From UBA11524 sp045132495 (GTDB lineage Bacteria; Bacillota; Clostridia; Christensenellales; Aristaeellaceae), in NCBI GenBank assembly GCA_045132495.1, contig JBGUSK010000106.1, forward strand, positions 1 to 64,000: a stretch of DNA of 64,000 bases, written 5' to 3'. The position numbers and the translations under genes are program-made. Below, piece after piece: positions 33,596-41,275 of this stretch (position 1 is the first letter of the stretch; each line of letters starts with the position of its first letter). The notes under the pieces were generated by a model. The model was not told the DNA's origin. It was given only the letters and a program-made list of their open reading frames with translations, and made no database searches.

Positions 33596-33616
33596 ACATG
33601 CAAAGGAGCGATCCAA

Positions 33617-34291
33617 ATGACCTTCAACTTTGACATGGCGCGTATCGGACAGACCATCGCCCGCCTGCGCCGCGAGCACAATATGACCCAGATGGCCCTG
33701 GCGGACGCAATGAGCGTGAGCTTCCAGGCGGTGAGCAATTGGGAGCGAGGTCAGTCGATGCCGGACATCTCCAAGCTGCCGGAGCTGGCGGAGATTTTCG
33801 GCACGACCATCGACGCCCTGCTGGGGCGGCATGCCCCGCTGATCGAGAAGGCTGCCGAAGGCAAGCTGGACGAGCTGGCCGCTCCGACGGTCGAGGAAGT
33901 TGCTGAAGCCGCACCCCTCCTGCCGCCCAAACAGATGGATGACCTGACCAACAGGCTGCTGGAGCTGCCGAATCGGCCGGACATGACCGAGCTGCTGCCC
34001 TTTCTGCCGACGAACAAGGTGGACGAGCTGCTGCGACAAGAGGCCGCCAGAGATGGGAAGTTGCTGCCCTATGCCGTCCACGCAAGCACAGCGGCAGTGG
34101 ATGAACTGGCGCTCGCCCTGGAACAGCAAGGAAAGTCGTCTATGCCGCTCTTGTCGTTACTGAGCAACACGGGGCTCAACGCCATCATTGCTCAAAGGCT
34201 GAAAAAGGGGCAGAGCATCACTTCTCTGCTCCCCTTTCTCAGCCAGGAAACCATCCAGCACCTGTTTGACGCCGCCTCAAACAAAGATTGA
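33617..34291 (+). CDS. XRE-family transcriptional regulator with C-terminal helical repeats
   Basis: Residues 8-62 form a helix-turn-helix of the XRE type (IGQTIARLRREHNMTQMALA, VSFQAVSNWERG). The remaining 160 residues are helical, with recurring LLPFL units (ELLPFLP, SLLPFLSQ), probably an effector or dimer domain. The 224-residue form with AAAGGAG upstream looks intact. A broken copy of its first 45 codons, including leader sequence, lies at 14948. The target genes are unknown; autoregulation through the shared CACCGGTGAA leader is possible. Confidence 0.85.
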   Translation: MTFNFDMARIGQTIARLRREHNMTQMALADAMSVSFQAVSNWERGQSMPDISKLPELAEIFGTTIDALLGRHAPLIEKAAEGKLDELAAPTVEEVAEAAPLLPPKQMDDLTNRLLELPNRPDMTELLPFLPTNKVDELLRQEAARDGKLLPYAVHASTAAVDELALALEQQGKSSMPLLSLLSNTGLNAIIAQRLKKGQSITSLLPFLSQETIQHLFDAASNKD

Positions 34292-34303
34292 GCCCAAACA
34301 ACA

Positions 34304-34337
34304 ACGCGCCATCCCGTATATCTGGGATGACGCGTTT
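34304..34337. terminator. Bidirectional terminator between XRE and M20 peptidase genes
   Basis: ACGCG(C)CATCCC pairs with GGGATG(A)CGCGT around an 8-base loop, with TTT on the plus side and a T/G-rich tail on the minus side. It lies between convergent genes. Confidence 0.65.
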
Positions 34338-34343
34338 CATATG

Positions 34344-35789
34344 TTACCGCTTTTCCTGTGCCCTGATGATCGCCTTGTAGTAGTCCACCGCCGGGGGCAG
34401 GCAGTTGACCTCGATGTTCTCATTGAGGCCGTGCATGCCCGCCATCTGCTCGGGGCCGTAGAGCACCGGGCTGAAGCGCACACAGCTGTCGCAGACCTCG
34501 CCGTAGAAACGGGCGTCGGTGCCGCCGGTGACGACATAGGGCATCACACAGACCTCCGGGAACACCTTGCCGATGGTGTCCTGCACGATGGCGAAGGCCT
34601 CGCCCTTAAGGTCAAGGGATTTGGAGGGATAGCCCTTGTAGATGACCTCGGTCTCCAGGCCAAACTTTGCCGCCATGTCGGTAATGACCGCGATGCTCTC
34701 ATCCGTTCCCTGATGGGGGATGAAGCGCAGATTCGCGCAGACGCTGGCCTCCTGGGGCAGCACGTTGTAGCCGCGGCTTCCCTCCTGCATGGTGAAAGCG
34801 ATGGTGGTTTTCAGCATTGCTGCGGCCTGGGCGGAGATCATGGGCATGACCTTACCCAGCACGGGCTTGAACAGCCACAGGTTGTGCATCACCAGCCGCA
34901 GATAGAAGGGGCCGGCATAGGGCGCAAGGCGCTCAAACATGGCCTCCACCGCCGGGGAGAACTGTACCTTGAAGGGAGACTTCTTTTCCACCGCAGCGAT
35001 GAACTTCGCCAGACGCGGGATGGGGGTGTTGCGGCCCGGCGCGCTGGCATGGCCGCCCTTGCTGCGGGCGATGAACTTTACGTCGCCGTAGCCCTTCTCG
35101 AAGATGCCCACTGCCGCGTAGTGGCCGTTCACGCCGCCCAGAGGATCCTGGATGATGGAGCCGCCCTCGTCGCAGAGCATGAACAGCTTGACGCCGTGCT
35201 CCTTGAGCCAATTCGCCAGCTTGGGCGCGCCGGTGCCGCCGATTTCCTCCGTGCAGGAGGAGGCCAGGTACACGTCGCATTCCGGAACGTAGCCGTCAGT
35301 GATCATTTCTTCGACGGACTGAAAGAAGGCCATCAGGCTGCACTTGGTGTCCGCTGCGCCGCGGCCCCAGACCTTGCCGTCCGCAATGTCGCCGGAGAAG
35401 GGCACATGCGTCCACTCGCCGGTGGCCTCTACCACGTCCATGTGGCTCATGAGGAGAATGGGCTGCTTGTCGGTTTTGCCCTTCCATTTGAGCAGCAGGT
35501 TGCCGTCGATCTCGACCTCTTCGCAGACGGCAAAGACCTTCGGGAACAGCTCCCGCATCAACTTGTGGAAGCCACGGAACTTCTCCACCTCTTCCTTATT
35601 GCGGTCGGAAATGGTCTCCACCTGCACCATGCGTGAAAGCTTCTCCGCATACTCATTGATGCGCTTTTCATCCGTGGAAGGAACGTAGCTGGTCTGCTTA
35701 TGGGGCATCGCGAGCGTCCGAACGACGGCAATCAGCAGGCATGCCGCCACCACCGCAATCAGCGCAAGGATAATATACAGAATGATCAT
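34344..35789 (-). CDS. M20-family metallopeptidase (carboxypeptidase S-like), membrane-anchored
   Basis: The 481-residue enzyme starts with a membrane helix (about 2-25) and then shows the M20 zinc sites: LLMSHMDVV (His and catalytic Asp), RGAADTKCSL (bridging Asp), SCTEEIGG (catalytic Glu-Glu), and MHGLNENIEV (last His). This resembles carboxypeptidase S-type peptidases that release amino acids from small peptides or N-acyl amino acids. It is the last gene of a three-gene operon and overlaps the membrane-protein gene by four bases (TCAT reading). Confidence 0.88.
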   Translation of the reverse strand: MIILYIILALIAVVAACLLIAVVRTLAMPHKQTSYVPSTDEKRINEYAEKLSRMVQVETISDRNKEEVEKFRGFHKLMRELFPKVFAVCEEVEIDGNLLLKWKGKTDKQPILLMSHMDVVEATGEWTHVPFSGDIADGKVWGRGAADTKCSLMAFFQSVEEMITDGYVPECDVYLASSCTEEIGGTGAPKLANWLKEHGVKLFMLCDEGGSIIQDPLGGVNGHYAAVGIFEKGYGDVKFIARSKGGHASAPGRNTPIPRLAKFIAAVEKKSPFKVQFSPAVEAMFERLAPYAGPFYLRLVMHNLWLFKPVLGKVMPMISAQAAAMLKTTIAFTMQEGSRGYNVLPQEASVCANLRFIPHQGTDESIAVITDMAAKFGLETEVIYKGYPSKSLDLKGEAFAIVQDTIGKVFPEVCVMPYVVTGGTDARFYGEVCDSCVRFSPVLYGPEQMAGMHGLNENIEVNCLPPAVDYYKAIIRAQEKR

Positions 35790-36466
35790 GCAGCCTTCTC
35801 CTTCCTAAATGCATAGTAAGCCTGAGCGATGGCGATCGCGCCGGAGATCAGCATGAGGAAGCCCACGCTGCCGATCAGGCTGGGCACGCACACAAAGAGC
35901 ACGATCATCACGATCAGCGGCAGCACCACCAGCTTCTTGCCCCGGCGGAAATACTTATACGCCATCGCACCAAAGAGCGCGGGCACCACATTGTTGAACG
36001 CAGGCTGCAGCGCCGGATTCTCCAGCACCGGGCGCAGAGGGATCAGCAGAAGCACGCCCAGGGCGATGACCAGCGTCGTTACCAGCGAGGACGCGGCGAT
36101 GGACAGCGTGGAGACGATCTCGTTCTCCGTCGTGCCAGCTTCTGTGCCCACGATGTCACGGGCGTTGAGCGCGCAGGGGATCTTCATGTTGATCAGGTTG
36201 CCGGTGATGAAGGCCAGATAGCTGCCGCCGGCGCCCAGCATGGGCATATAGATCAGGAACTCCACGATGCAGGAGGGAATGTAGATGATCGCGATCTGAG
36301 CAAGCCCCTTTATGAAGGCGGACATATCAGGCATCGCGTCCAGCGAAATGCCCATGAGGAAGGGCGCAGCCAGCAGCAGTGCGATGCCGATCCACAGGCC
36401 GATGCGGCCGTAGAGATGGGTTTTCTCGTTGTATTTGGCCATGTAGGCTTCACGATTCTGTTCCAT
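35786..36466 (-). CDS. Polytopic membrane protein, partner of the DUF5058-like protein
   Basis: The 226-residue product has about six predicted helices, including IGIALLLAAPFLMGISLDAM, a glycine-rich PMLGAGGSYLAFITGN segment and two C-terminal helices around KYFRRGKKLVVLPLIVMIVL. I cannot name the family with certainty. It lies 12 bases after the DUF5058-like gene and overlaps the M20 peptidase gene. Two small membrane proteins with a peptidase suggest a two-subunit transporter for a peptide or amino-acid conjugate; this is inference. Confidence 0.65.
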   Translation of the reverse strand: MEQNREAYMAKYNEKTHLYGRIGLWIGIALLLAAPFLMGISLDAMPDMSAFIKGLAQIAIIYIPSCIVEFLIYMPMLGAGGSYLAFITGNLINMKIPCALNARDIVGTEAGTTENEIVSTLSIAASSLVTTLVIALGVLLLIPLRPVLENPALQPAFNNVVPALFGAMAYKYFRRGKKLVVLPLIVMIVLFVCVPSLIGSVGFLMLISGAIAIAQAYYAFRKEKAA

Positions 36467-36478
36467 GGTCGCACCTCC

Positions 36479-37237
36479 TTAAAAGATCATACCGCAGATG
36501 ACAGCCGCCGCCATGCCCACCAGCATGCTGCCCGCGATAGAGAAATTGTCCAGCCAGGCCATCTGCTTCTTCTCGGCAAAATGGGTGAATACCGCCATCG
36601 CCAGCGCAGAGAAGCCCATCGTCACCAGCTGCAGGTACTGCCCGGTGCACACCAGCGCACCATTTTGGAGCTGCACCAGCTGGCCCACATAGCTGCCCAT
36701 GTAGGCGGTGATCAGGCCGATGAACATGGCCGTCATCGCCATATCGCCGAAGTTGGGGCCGCCGGATTTCTTCTCGCCCGTGCGCTGGAGCTTCGAATGA
36801 TACTTTTTGCCGAAGATCGCCACGCACACCACGCCCCAGATGATGCCCACCGTCATCAGCAGCGCAATCGTGGTAAAGGCGCGGGCGGTCATTTCCTCCA
36901 CGTTCAGGCCGGAGAGGCCGATGGCGCGGGCTGCGATATCCGCCACGCTGGTCTCGTAATGCAGCGCACCCACCACCGACAGACGCAGCCAGGGCAGCGG
37001 AATGCCCAACGTGCCGGACAGGGCGATCACACCCAGCAGGATGGATACGCTGGGCAATATGGAGAATGTCACGGAGGATGTCACCGCGCGGCGGAGCTTC
37101 ACCTTGTCCATGCCGATGGCGATACCCGCCTTCCACGCACGGATCAGGAAGAATACGCTCATCGCCGCGACGTAGAGGATGATCGCGCCGGTGATCAGAT
37201 ACAGCGGCGCAGAGGAAAGCTGATCAAGAATGCTCAT
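36479..37237 (-). CDS. DUF5058-like membrane protein
   Basis: The 252-residue product has about six predicted helices: LYLITGAIILYVAAMSVFFL with a following basic loop RAWKAGIAIGMDKVKLRRAV, then SILPSVSILLGVIALSGTLG, and GDMAMTAMFIGLITAYMGSY. The N-terminal arrangement is that of DUF5058 proteins, which commonly lie beside M20 peptidases in Firmicutes. It is the first gene of the operon with the 226-residue membrane protein and the peptidase. The family assignment is from memory of the pattern, not from a search. Confidence 0.6.
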   Translation of the reverse strand: MSILDQLSSAPLYLITGAIILYVAAMSVFFLIRAWKAGIAIGMDKVKLRRAVTSSVTFSILPSVSILLGVIALSGTLGIPLPWLRLSVVGALHYETSVADIAARAIGLSGLNVEEMTARAFTTIALLMTVGIIWGVVCVAIFGKKYHSKLQRTGEKKSGGPNFGDMAMTAMFIGLITAYMGSYVGQLVQLQNGALVCTGQYLQLVTMGFSALAMAVFTHFAEKKQMAWLDNFSIAGSMLVGMAAAVICGMIF

Positions 37238-37380
37238 GAAGTTCCCTTCTTTCGCAGAATATACCCTTCATTATAAGCATTTTGGCGGCAGATTGCAATC
37301 GTTGGGCAGATTTCAGCTGCTTTCTTTGTGCATTTTCCGACATGTTCAAACAAAGTTCACGCAGAGTTGATAAAATTCGC

Positions 37381-37410
37381 TTGACAAAACCATTATTTGT
37401 GGTTTATCAT
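37381..37410 (+). promoter_or_regulatory. Promoter of the DegV gene
   Basis: TTGACA (37381-37386), 18 bases and TATCAT (37405-37410) give a good SigA promoter. The 5' leader of about 110 bases to ATG 37525 shows no riboswitch I recognise. Confidence 0.7.
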
Positions 37411-37524
37411 ACCTGATGTTGCGGTTTTTCAAAACCCGCTGATTCTGTACATCCTTTGGCCCTCGGAGCATCGGGCAGGGCCTGATATCATCAAGCGCAA
37501 CGCGCATTTGAAGGGAGAGCTCCC

Positions 37525-38364
37525 ATGGTTCGCATCGTCGCAGACACCTCTACCATGTATTCTACCGAGGCCGCCCGCGCCGCCGGTTTCGACGTAGCCC
37601 CTCTGGCCGTCACCATCGCCGGTAAAACCTACCGTGAGCTGAACGAGATCCAGTCGGATGAATTTGTGGAGATCATCGGTCAGGGCCACATGCCTGTTTC
37701 CAGCCAGCCCGCGCTGGGGGACGTGATCGCCATGTATGAGCGCTGCGGCGATGACGAAGTCCTCAACATCTCCATGGCGGACGGCCTGAGCGGTACCTAC
37801 TCCACCGCCGTAGCCGCCACGCAGAACGTCGATAACGGCAGCAAGATCGAAGTCATCAACTCCGGCACACTCTGCGGCCCGCACCGCTACATGGTGGAAG
37901 CCGCTGCAAAGATGGCCCAGGCCGGCGCGACCCTCCAGCAGATCAAGGACAAGGTGCATGCGCTGATGGAGACCGAGCTCTCCTTCCTCATTCCCTCTGA
38001 CTTTGACTACCTGCGCCGCGGTGGCCGTCTGAGCCCGCTGGTTTCTTTGGTGGGCAAGACCATCAAGCTGGCCCCGGTGCTGACCCTGTCCCGCGATAAG
38101 CGTCAGCTGGTGATGAGCACCGTCAGCCGCTCCTTCAAGCTGGCCATCAAGCACATTATCAAGGAGCTGAAGGAGCATGGCGTGGAGAAGGGCTGGCGCA
38201 TCTATGTGGTGCACGCCGCCGCGCCCGGCCTGGCGGAGGCCGCCAAGGCTCAGCTGAAGGAAGTCTTCGATCATGTCACCTTTGAGCTGCTGCCCCTGAC
38301 CCCTGTGTTCACCACCCAGGGCGGCCCGGGGTGCGTGGCCATCCAGGTGGTCAAGGAGCTGTGA
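37525..38364 (+). CDS. DegV-family fatty-acid-binding protein (FakB type)
   Basis: DegV/FakB proteins bind a fatty acid and present it to the kinase FakA for phosphorylation, so it can enter phospholipid synthesis. The 279 residues match the family. The N-terminal VRIVADTSTMYSTEAARAAG, the ligand-site motif PVSSQPALGD (typical TSQPS), ISMADGLSGTYSTA, and DYLRRGGRLSPLVSLVGKTI are all present. GGGAGAG precedes ATG 37525. A small free-standing FakA-like domain is encoded at 53144, far from here. Confidence 0.92.
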   Translation: MVRIVADTSTMYSTEAARAAGFDVAPLAVTIAGKTYRELNEIQSDEFVEIIGQGHMPVSSQPALGDVIAMYERCGDDEVLNISMADGLSGTYSTAVAATQNVDNGSKIEVINSGTLCGPHRYMVEAAAKMAQAGATLQQIKDKVHALMETELSFLIPSDFDYLRRGGRLSPLVSLVGKTIKLAPVLTLSRDKRQLVMSTVSRSFKLAIKHIIKELKEHGVEKGWRIYVVHAAAPGLAEAAKAQLKEVFDHVTFELLPLTPVFTTQGGPGCVAIQVVKEL

Positions 38365-38439
38365 TGGCTTCCTGTTGAGTTGATAAGGTCCTGTCTGGAA
38401 CAGGGATCGCCCCAGCGCTCTGCGCAGCGCATGGACGTC

Positions 38440-38464
38440 GCCTGCAGCCACGGCAGGCCTTTTT
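38440..38464 (+). terminator. Terminator of the DegV gene
   Basis: GCCTGC (38440-38445) pairs with GCAGGC (38453-38458) and CTTTTT follows. Confidence 0.65.
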
Positions 38465-38474
38465 CTTTGCATAG

Positions 38475-38507
38475 AAAAGCCCGGCTTGACAGAGGCGTCA
38501 GGCCGGG
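38475..38507 (-). terminator. Terminator of the GDPD/MFS operon
   Basis: On the minus strand CCCGGC (38507-38502) pairs with GCCGGG (38485-38480), with further pairing of TGAC to GTCA inside, and a TTTT run follows. It is seven bases after the GDPD stop. Confidence 0.75.
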
Positions 38508-38513
38508 GAAGGA

Positions 38514-39341
38514 TCACTGCTTTGCTTCAAACTTTTCAAAGATCTGCAGATCCCACTTGGAACGGTTTTTGTCCATATCCGCCTGGGAACGGACCGTCCA
38601 GGCGACAAACCAGGGCTTCATCTGCCGAAGCAGGTGGATGGACAGGGTGTGCCACTTGACCGATTTGGCCTCAAAGGCCACGAAATCCGGGCGAGAAAGA
38701 ACATTCTGCAGCATGGAGGCGATCCCCAGATTGCGCAGGAACAGGAAGGCCGTCCTGCCCTTGCCAGCATGGTCAAAGGCCAGCTGGCCGCGGATGACCT
38801 CCGGGGCGTTCACGCGGAACCACTTCACCGCGCTGGGCGCGAAGCTCTCCATGCACCAGGGGCCGTCGTAGCGCTTCATACGCTCGTACACGGCCTGCGA
38901 AAGGGCGTCGGCATTGCCTTCCACCTTGACCTCCACGATCATCGGAATGCGGCCCGCCACGGTTTCCAGCACCTCGTCGTAGGTGGGGACGGGCTCGCCG
39001 TTGGGAAGATGGCACGCGCGGATGTCCGCGAGGGTGCTTTCGGCGATGCGGATATCCACGCCGGTCAGACGCTTCAGACTGTCGTCGTGGTGGACGACCA
39101 GATGTCCATCCTTTGTCAGGTGGACGTCCAGCTCAATACCATAGCGCTTGTCCACCGCCGCGCGGAAGGCCGCCAGGCTGTTTTCAGGTCTATTATTCTC
39201 ACCGGGGTCGTTGGTATTCCAGAGTCCCCGGTGGGCGTAGTCAACACCCATCAGGGGCGATATATCCCGGCGGGGAAGGTTCGGGCGGATCAGCTCGGCA
39301 TAGACCAGAAGAAGCAGAATGATAACGATGATGACAGTCAT
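38514..39341 (-). CDS. Glycerophosphodiester phosphodiesterase, membrane-anchored
   Basis: The enzyme hydrolyses glycerophosphodiesters to glycerol 3-phosphate and an alcohol. A short N-terminal helix (about 3-18) anchors the 275-residue protein. The catalytic His pair is in YAHRGLW and in VVHHDDSLKRLTG, with the metal ligands in PENSLAAF and YGIELDVHLTKDG. LPTYDEVLE-like VPTYDEVLETV and MIVEVK complete the GDPD barrel. It follows the MFS gene by three bases, so the carrier may import the substrate or export the product. Confidence 0.92.
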   Translation of the reverse strand: MTVIIVIILLLLVYAELIRPNLPRRDISPLMGVDYAHRGLWNTNDPGENNRPENSLAAFRAAVDKRYGIELDVHLTKDGHLVVHHDDSLKRLTGVDIRIAESTLADIRACHLPNGEPVPTYDEVLETVAGRIPMIVEVKVEGNADALSQAVYERMKRYDGPWCMESFAPSAVKWFRVNAPEVIRGQLAFDHAGKGRTAFLFLRNLGIASMLQNVLSRPDFVAFEAKSVKWHTLSIHLLRQMKPWFVAWTVRSQADMDKNRSKWDLQIFEKFEAKQ

Positions 39342-39344
39342 GGC

Positions 39345-40649
39345 TTAGTCCTCCATATCCAGGGCCTCGATACCCTTCCTGGCCTCGGGCTTGCTGTCGC
39401 CGTGCCTGACGCGGCTCATGGTAATCATCGCAAGCGTCAGCATGACGAAGGCATAGGGGAAGAGTGTCCAGTAGCCCACATGCTCCAGCAGTGCGGCGGA
39501 GAGAATGGGGGTCAGCACCTGCGCCGCCATGGAGAAGGTGTAGTAGTAGCCGGTGTACTTGCCCACGTCGCTGCCGGAGGCCAGTTCCACCACCATGGGA
39601 TAGCTGTTCACGCCGATGGAGGCCCAGCCCATGCCCACCAGGGCGAAGCAGATGTACGCCACGATAGACAGCTCCTTCAGCATCCCTGCGCAGAGGAAGG
39701 CCACGATCAGCAGCGCAATGCCGCCCAGGATCATCCGCTTGCGGCCGAATTTGCTTGACAGCTGACCCACGGGCCAGTAGCTCAGGATGGCTACCACCGT
39801 CGCTACCAGCACGCAGTTGGCAGCGGCGGTCTCGGCGACGTTCAGCACCTGCATCGCATACTTGCTGAAGGCGGTGGTCACGGCGTTGTAGCCCATGAAC
39901 CACAGGCTCACCGAGCACAGGATCAGCACCAGGGAGGTCATCTCACCCCGGGACAGCTTGCGAGCGGGGGCATTCTCCACCTGGGCGGCGGGCTTTTCTG
40001 CGTCCAGGCGGCGGTTGATCTCATCGGTTTCGGCAGCCAGGCGGCGCTCCGGGATCACGAAGCGGATCACCAGCATCGCGCCGATCAGCAGGACAGCCAC
40101 CGTCAGAAAGAGATAGGTGTAATCGCTGACTGTCTGCCCGGCCTCGTTGATGGTTTTGACCAGCAGGAAGTTGGTCAGCGCCAGCACCAGCGCACCGCCG
40201 ATGGCGCCCATCAGGTTGATGATGGCATTGGCCTTGGAGCGCAGGGGCTTGGGGGTGACATCGGGCATGAGTGCCACAGTGGGGGAGCGGAAGGTCGCCA
40301 TGGCGATCAGCAGCAGCGCCAGCAGCACCAGGAACACCGGCAGGGGCGCGGTTTTTGTCACCGGGGAGACCAGCAACGCCAGCACTGCCGCCGTAAAGCC
40401 GCCAAAGAGCATGAAGGGCATACGTCGGCCCATCTTCAGCGTGCACCGGTCAGACAGCGCGCCGAACAGCGGCAGCAGGAACAGCGCCACGATATTGTCC
40501 ATCGCCATGACTACACCGGCGGCGGTATCGCCCAGGGCATAGGTGTTCTTCAGGATCAGCGGCACGGAGAAGTCATACAGCTGCCAAAACGCGCTGATGG
40601 ACATGAATGCCAGACCGACCAGGAATGTGCGCTTGACGTTGAGCTTCAT
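39345..40649 (-). CDS. MFS transporter (GPH/SLC45-like)
   Basis: The 434-residue carrier has 12 predicted helices in two halves joined by a charged loop (about 205-240, including EINRRLDAEKPAAQVENAPA). FGALSDRCTLKMGRRMPFML is the MFS loop 2-3 motif, and GQLSSKFGRKRMILGGIAL its copy in the second half. The N-terminal MSISAFWQLYDFSVPLILKN resembles sugar-cation symporters. AGGAGG precedes the start. Pairing with GDPD hints at glycerophosphodiester or sugar transport, but the substrate is unknown. Confidence 0.85.
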   Translation of the reverse strand: MKLNVKRTFLVGLAFMSISAFWQLYDFSVPLILKNTYALGDTAAGVVMAMDNIVALFLLPLFGALSDRCTLKMGRRMPFMLFGGFTAAVLALLVSPVTKTAPLPVFLVLLALLLIAMATFRSPTVALMPDVTPKPLRSKANAIINLMGAIGGALVLALTNFLLVKTINEAGQTVSDYTYLFLTVAVLLIGAMLVIRFVIPERRLAAETDEINRRLDAEKPAAQVENAPARKLSRGEMTSLVLILCSVSLWFMGYNAVTTAFSKYAMQVLNVAETAAANCVLVATVVAILSYWPVGQLSSKFGRKRMILGGIALLIVAFLCAGMLKELSIVAYICFALVGMGWASIGVNSYPMVVELASGSDVGKYTGYYYTFSMAAQVLTPILSAALLEHVGYWTLFPYAFVMLTLAMITMSRVRHGDSKPEARKGIEALDMED

Positions 40650-40711
40650 TGTGGAGCCCTCCTGTGTAGTTGAATTAGAAATTGAAGTGCTGTTGATTGG
40701 TGGTTTCGTAG

Positions 40712-40803
40712 GGGAGGGGAACCTTCTCAGTCAGCCGCAAACGGCTGCCAGATCTCCCAAAGGGAGAGCCTTTTGGTATGTAGGGGCGGCAATCTGCCGC
40801 CAA
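40712..40803. repeat. Second-type palindromic intergenic repeat
   Basis: Three hairpins follow each other: CAGCCG-CAAA-CGGCTG, CTCCC-AAA-GGGAG and GGCGGCA-ATC-TGCCGCC, the last three bases before the GyrI-like stop codon. The middle two resemble repeats scattered in many Clostridial genomes. It again begins almost at a stop codon on the transcribed (minus) strand. Confidence 0.6.
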
Positions 40804-40806
40804 TCT

Positions 40807-41265
40807 TTACAGTCTGCGGATGGGGAAGCACATATACCCCTTGCCGGTCGCCGGGTCGGTGAAGTCGTGCACCGCGCCGACGAGGGTCAGGCCTTGTTCT
40901 GCGAGCTTTTCCAGCGTGCGGGGGATGACGTCCGGCGCATCGTTTTCCACGAGGACATACTCAAAGCCGGGAATGTCCCAGCGAGTCCAGCCCTCCGGGG
41001 GCTGCGCGTCATTGCGGACTTCCACGCCTGCCAGGTACAGGCCCCTGGTGAAGCCGTCCGCCCAGGGCAGGAAGCTGCGGCTCATATCGCTCATCGCGCC
41101 CCAGATGCCGCAGAGACTGCCGTCGGGGTTGGCTTTTGCCAGACTTGCCACTTCGCCGAAGCGGGAATTGGCCTTCTCCCACAGGGCCTGAATGAATGCG
41201 GGGCCGTCCGTGGTTGCGCCTTCCATGCCGATCACGGCGAAGGCAGGTTTCACGATGCGTTCCAT
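40807..41265 (-). CDS. GyrI-like small-molecule-binding protein
   Basis: The 152-residue protein has the SOUL/GyrI-like fold pattern: VKPAFAVIGMEGATTDGPAF at the start, GAMSDMSRSF in the middle, YLAGVEVRNDAQPPEGWTRW, and a C-terminal HDFTDPATGKGYMCFPI. Free-standing GyrI-like domains bind or hydrolyse small hydrophobic compounds, or act as effector sensors. It is third in the radA operon, ten bases after the PIN-TRAM gene. No DNA-binding domain is attached. Confidence 0.8.
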   Translation of the reverse strand: MERIVKPAFAVIGMEGATTDGPAFIQALWEKANSRFGEVASLAKANPDGSLCGIWGAMSDMSRSFLPWADGFTRGLYLAGVEVRNDAQPPEGWTRWDIPGFEYVLVENDAPDVIPRTLEKLAEQGLTLVGAVHDFTDPATGKGYMCFPIRRL

Positions 41266-41275
41266 ACAGAATTCC

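Noticed and set aside
37411..37524. DegV leader considered as a riboswitch
   Set aside because: I could not find a known aptamer core or an expression-platform terminator.
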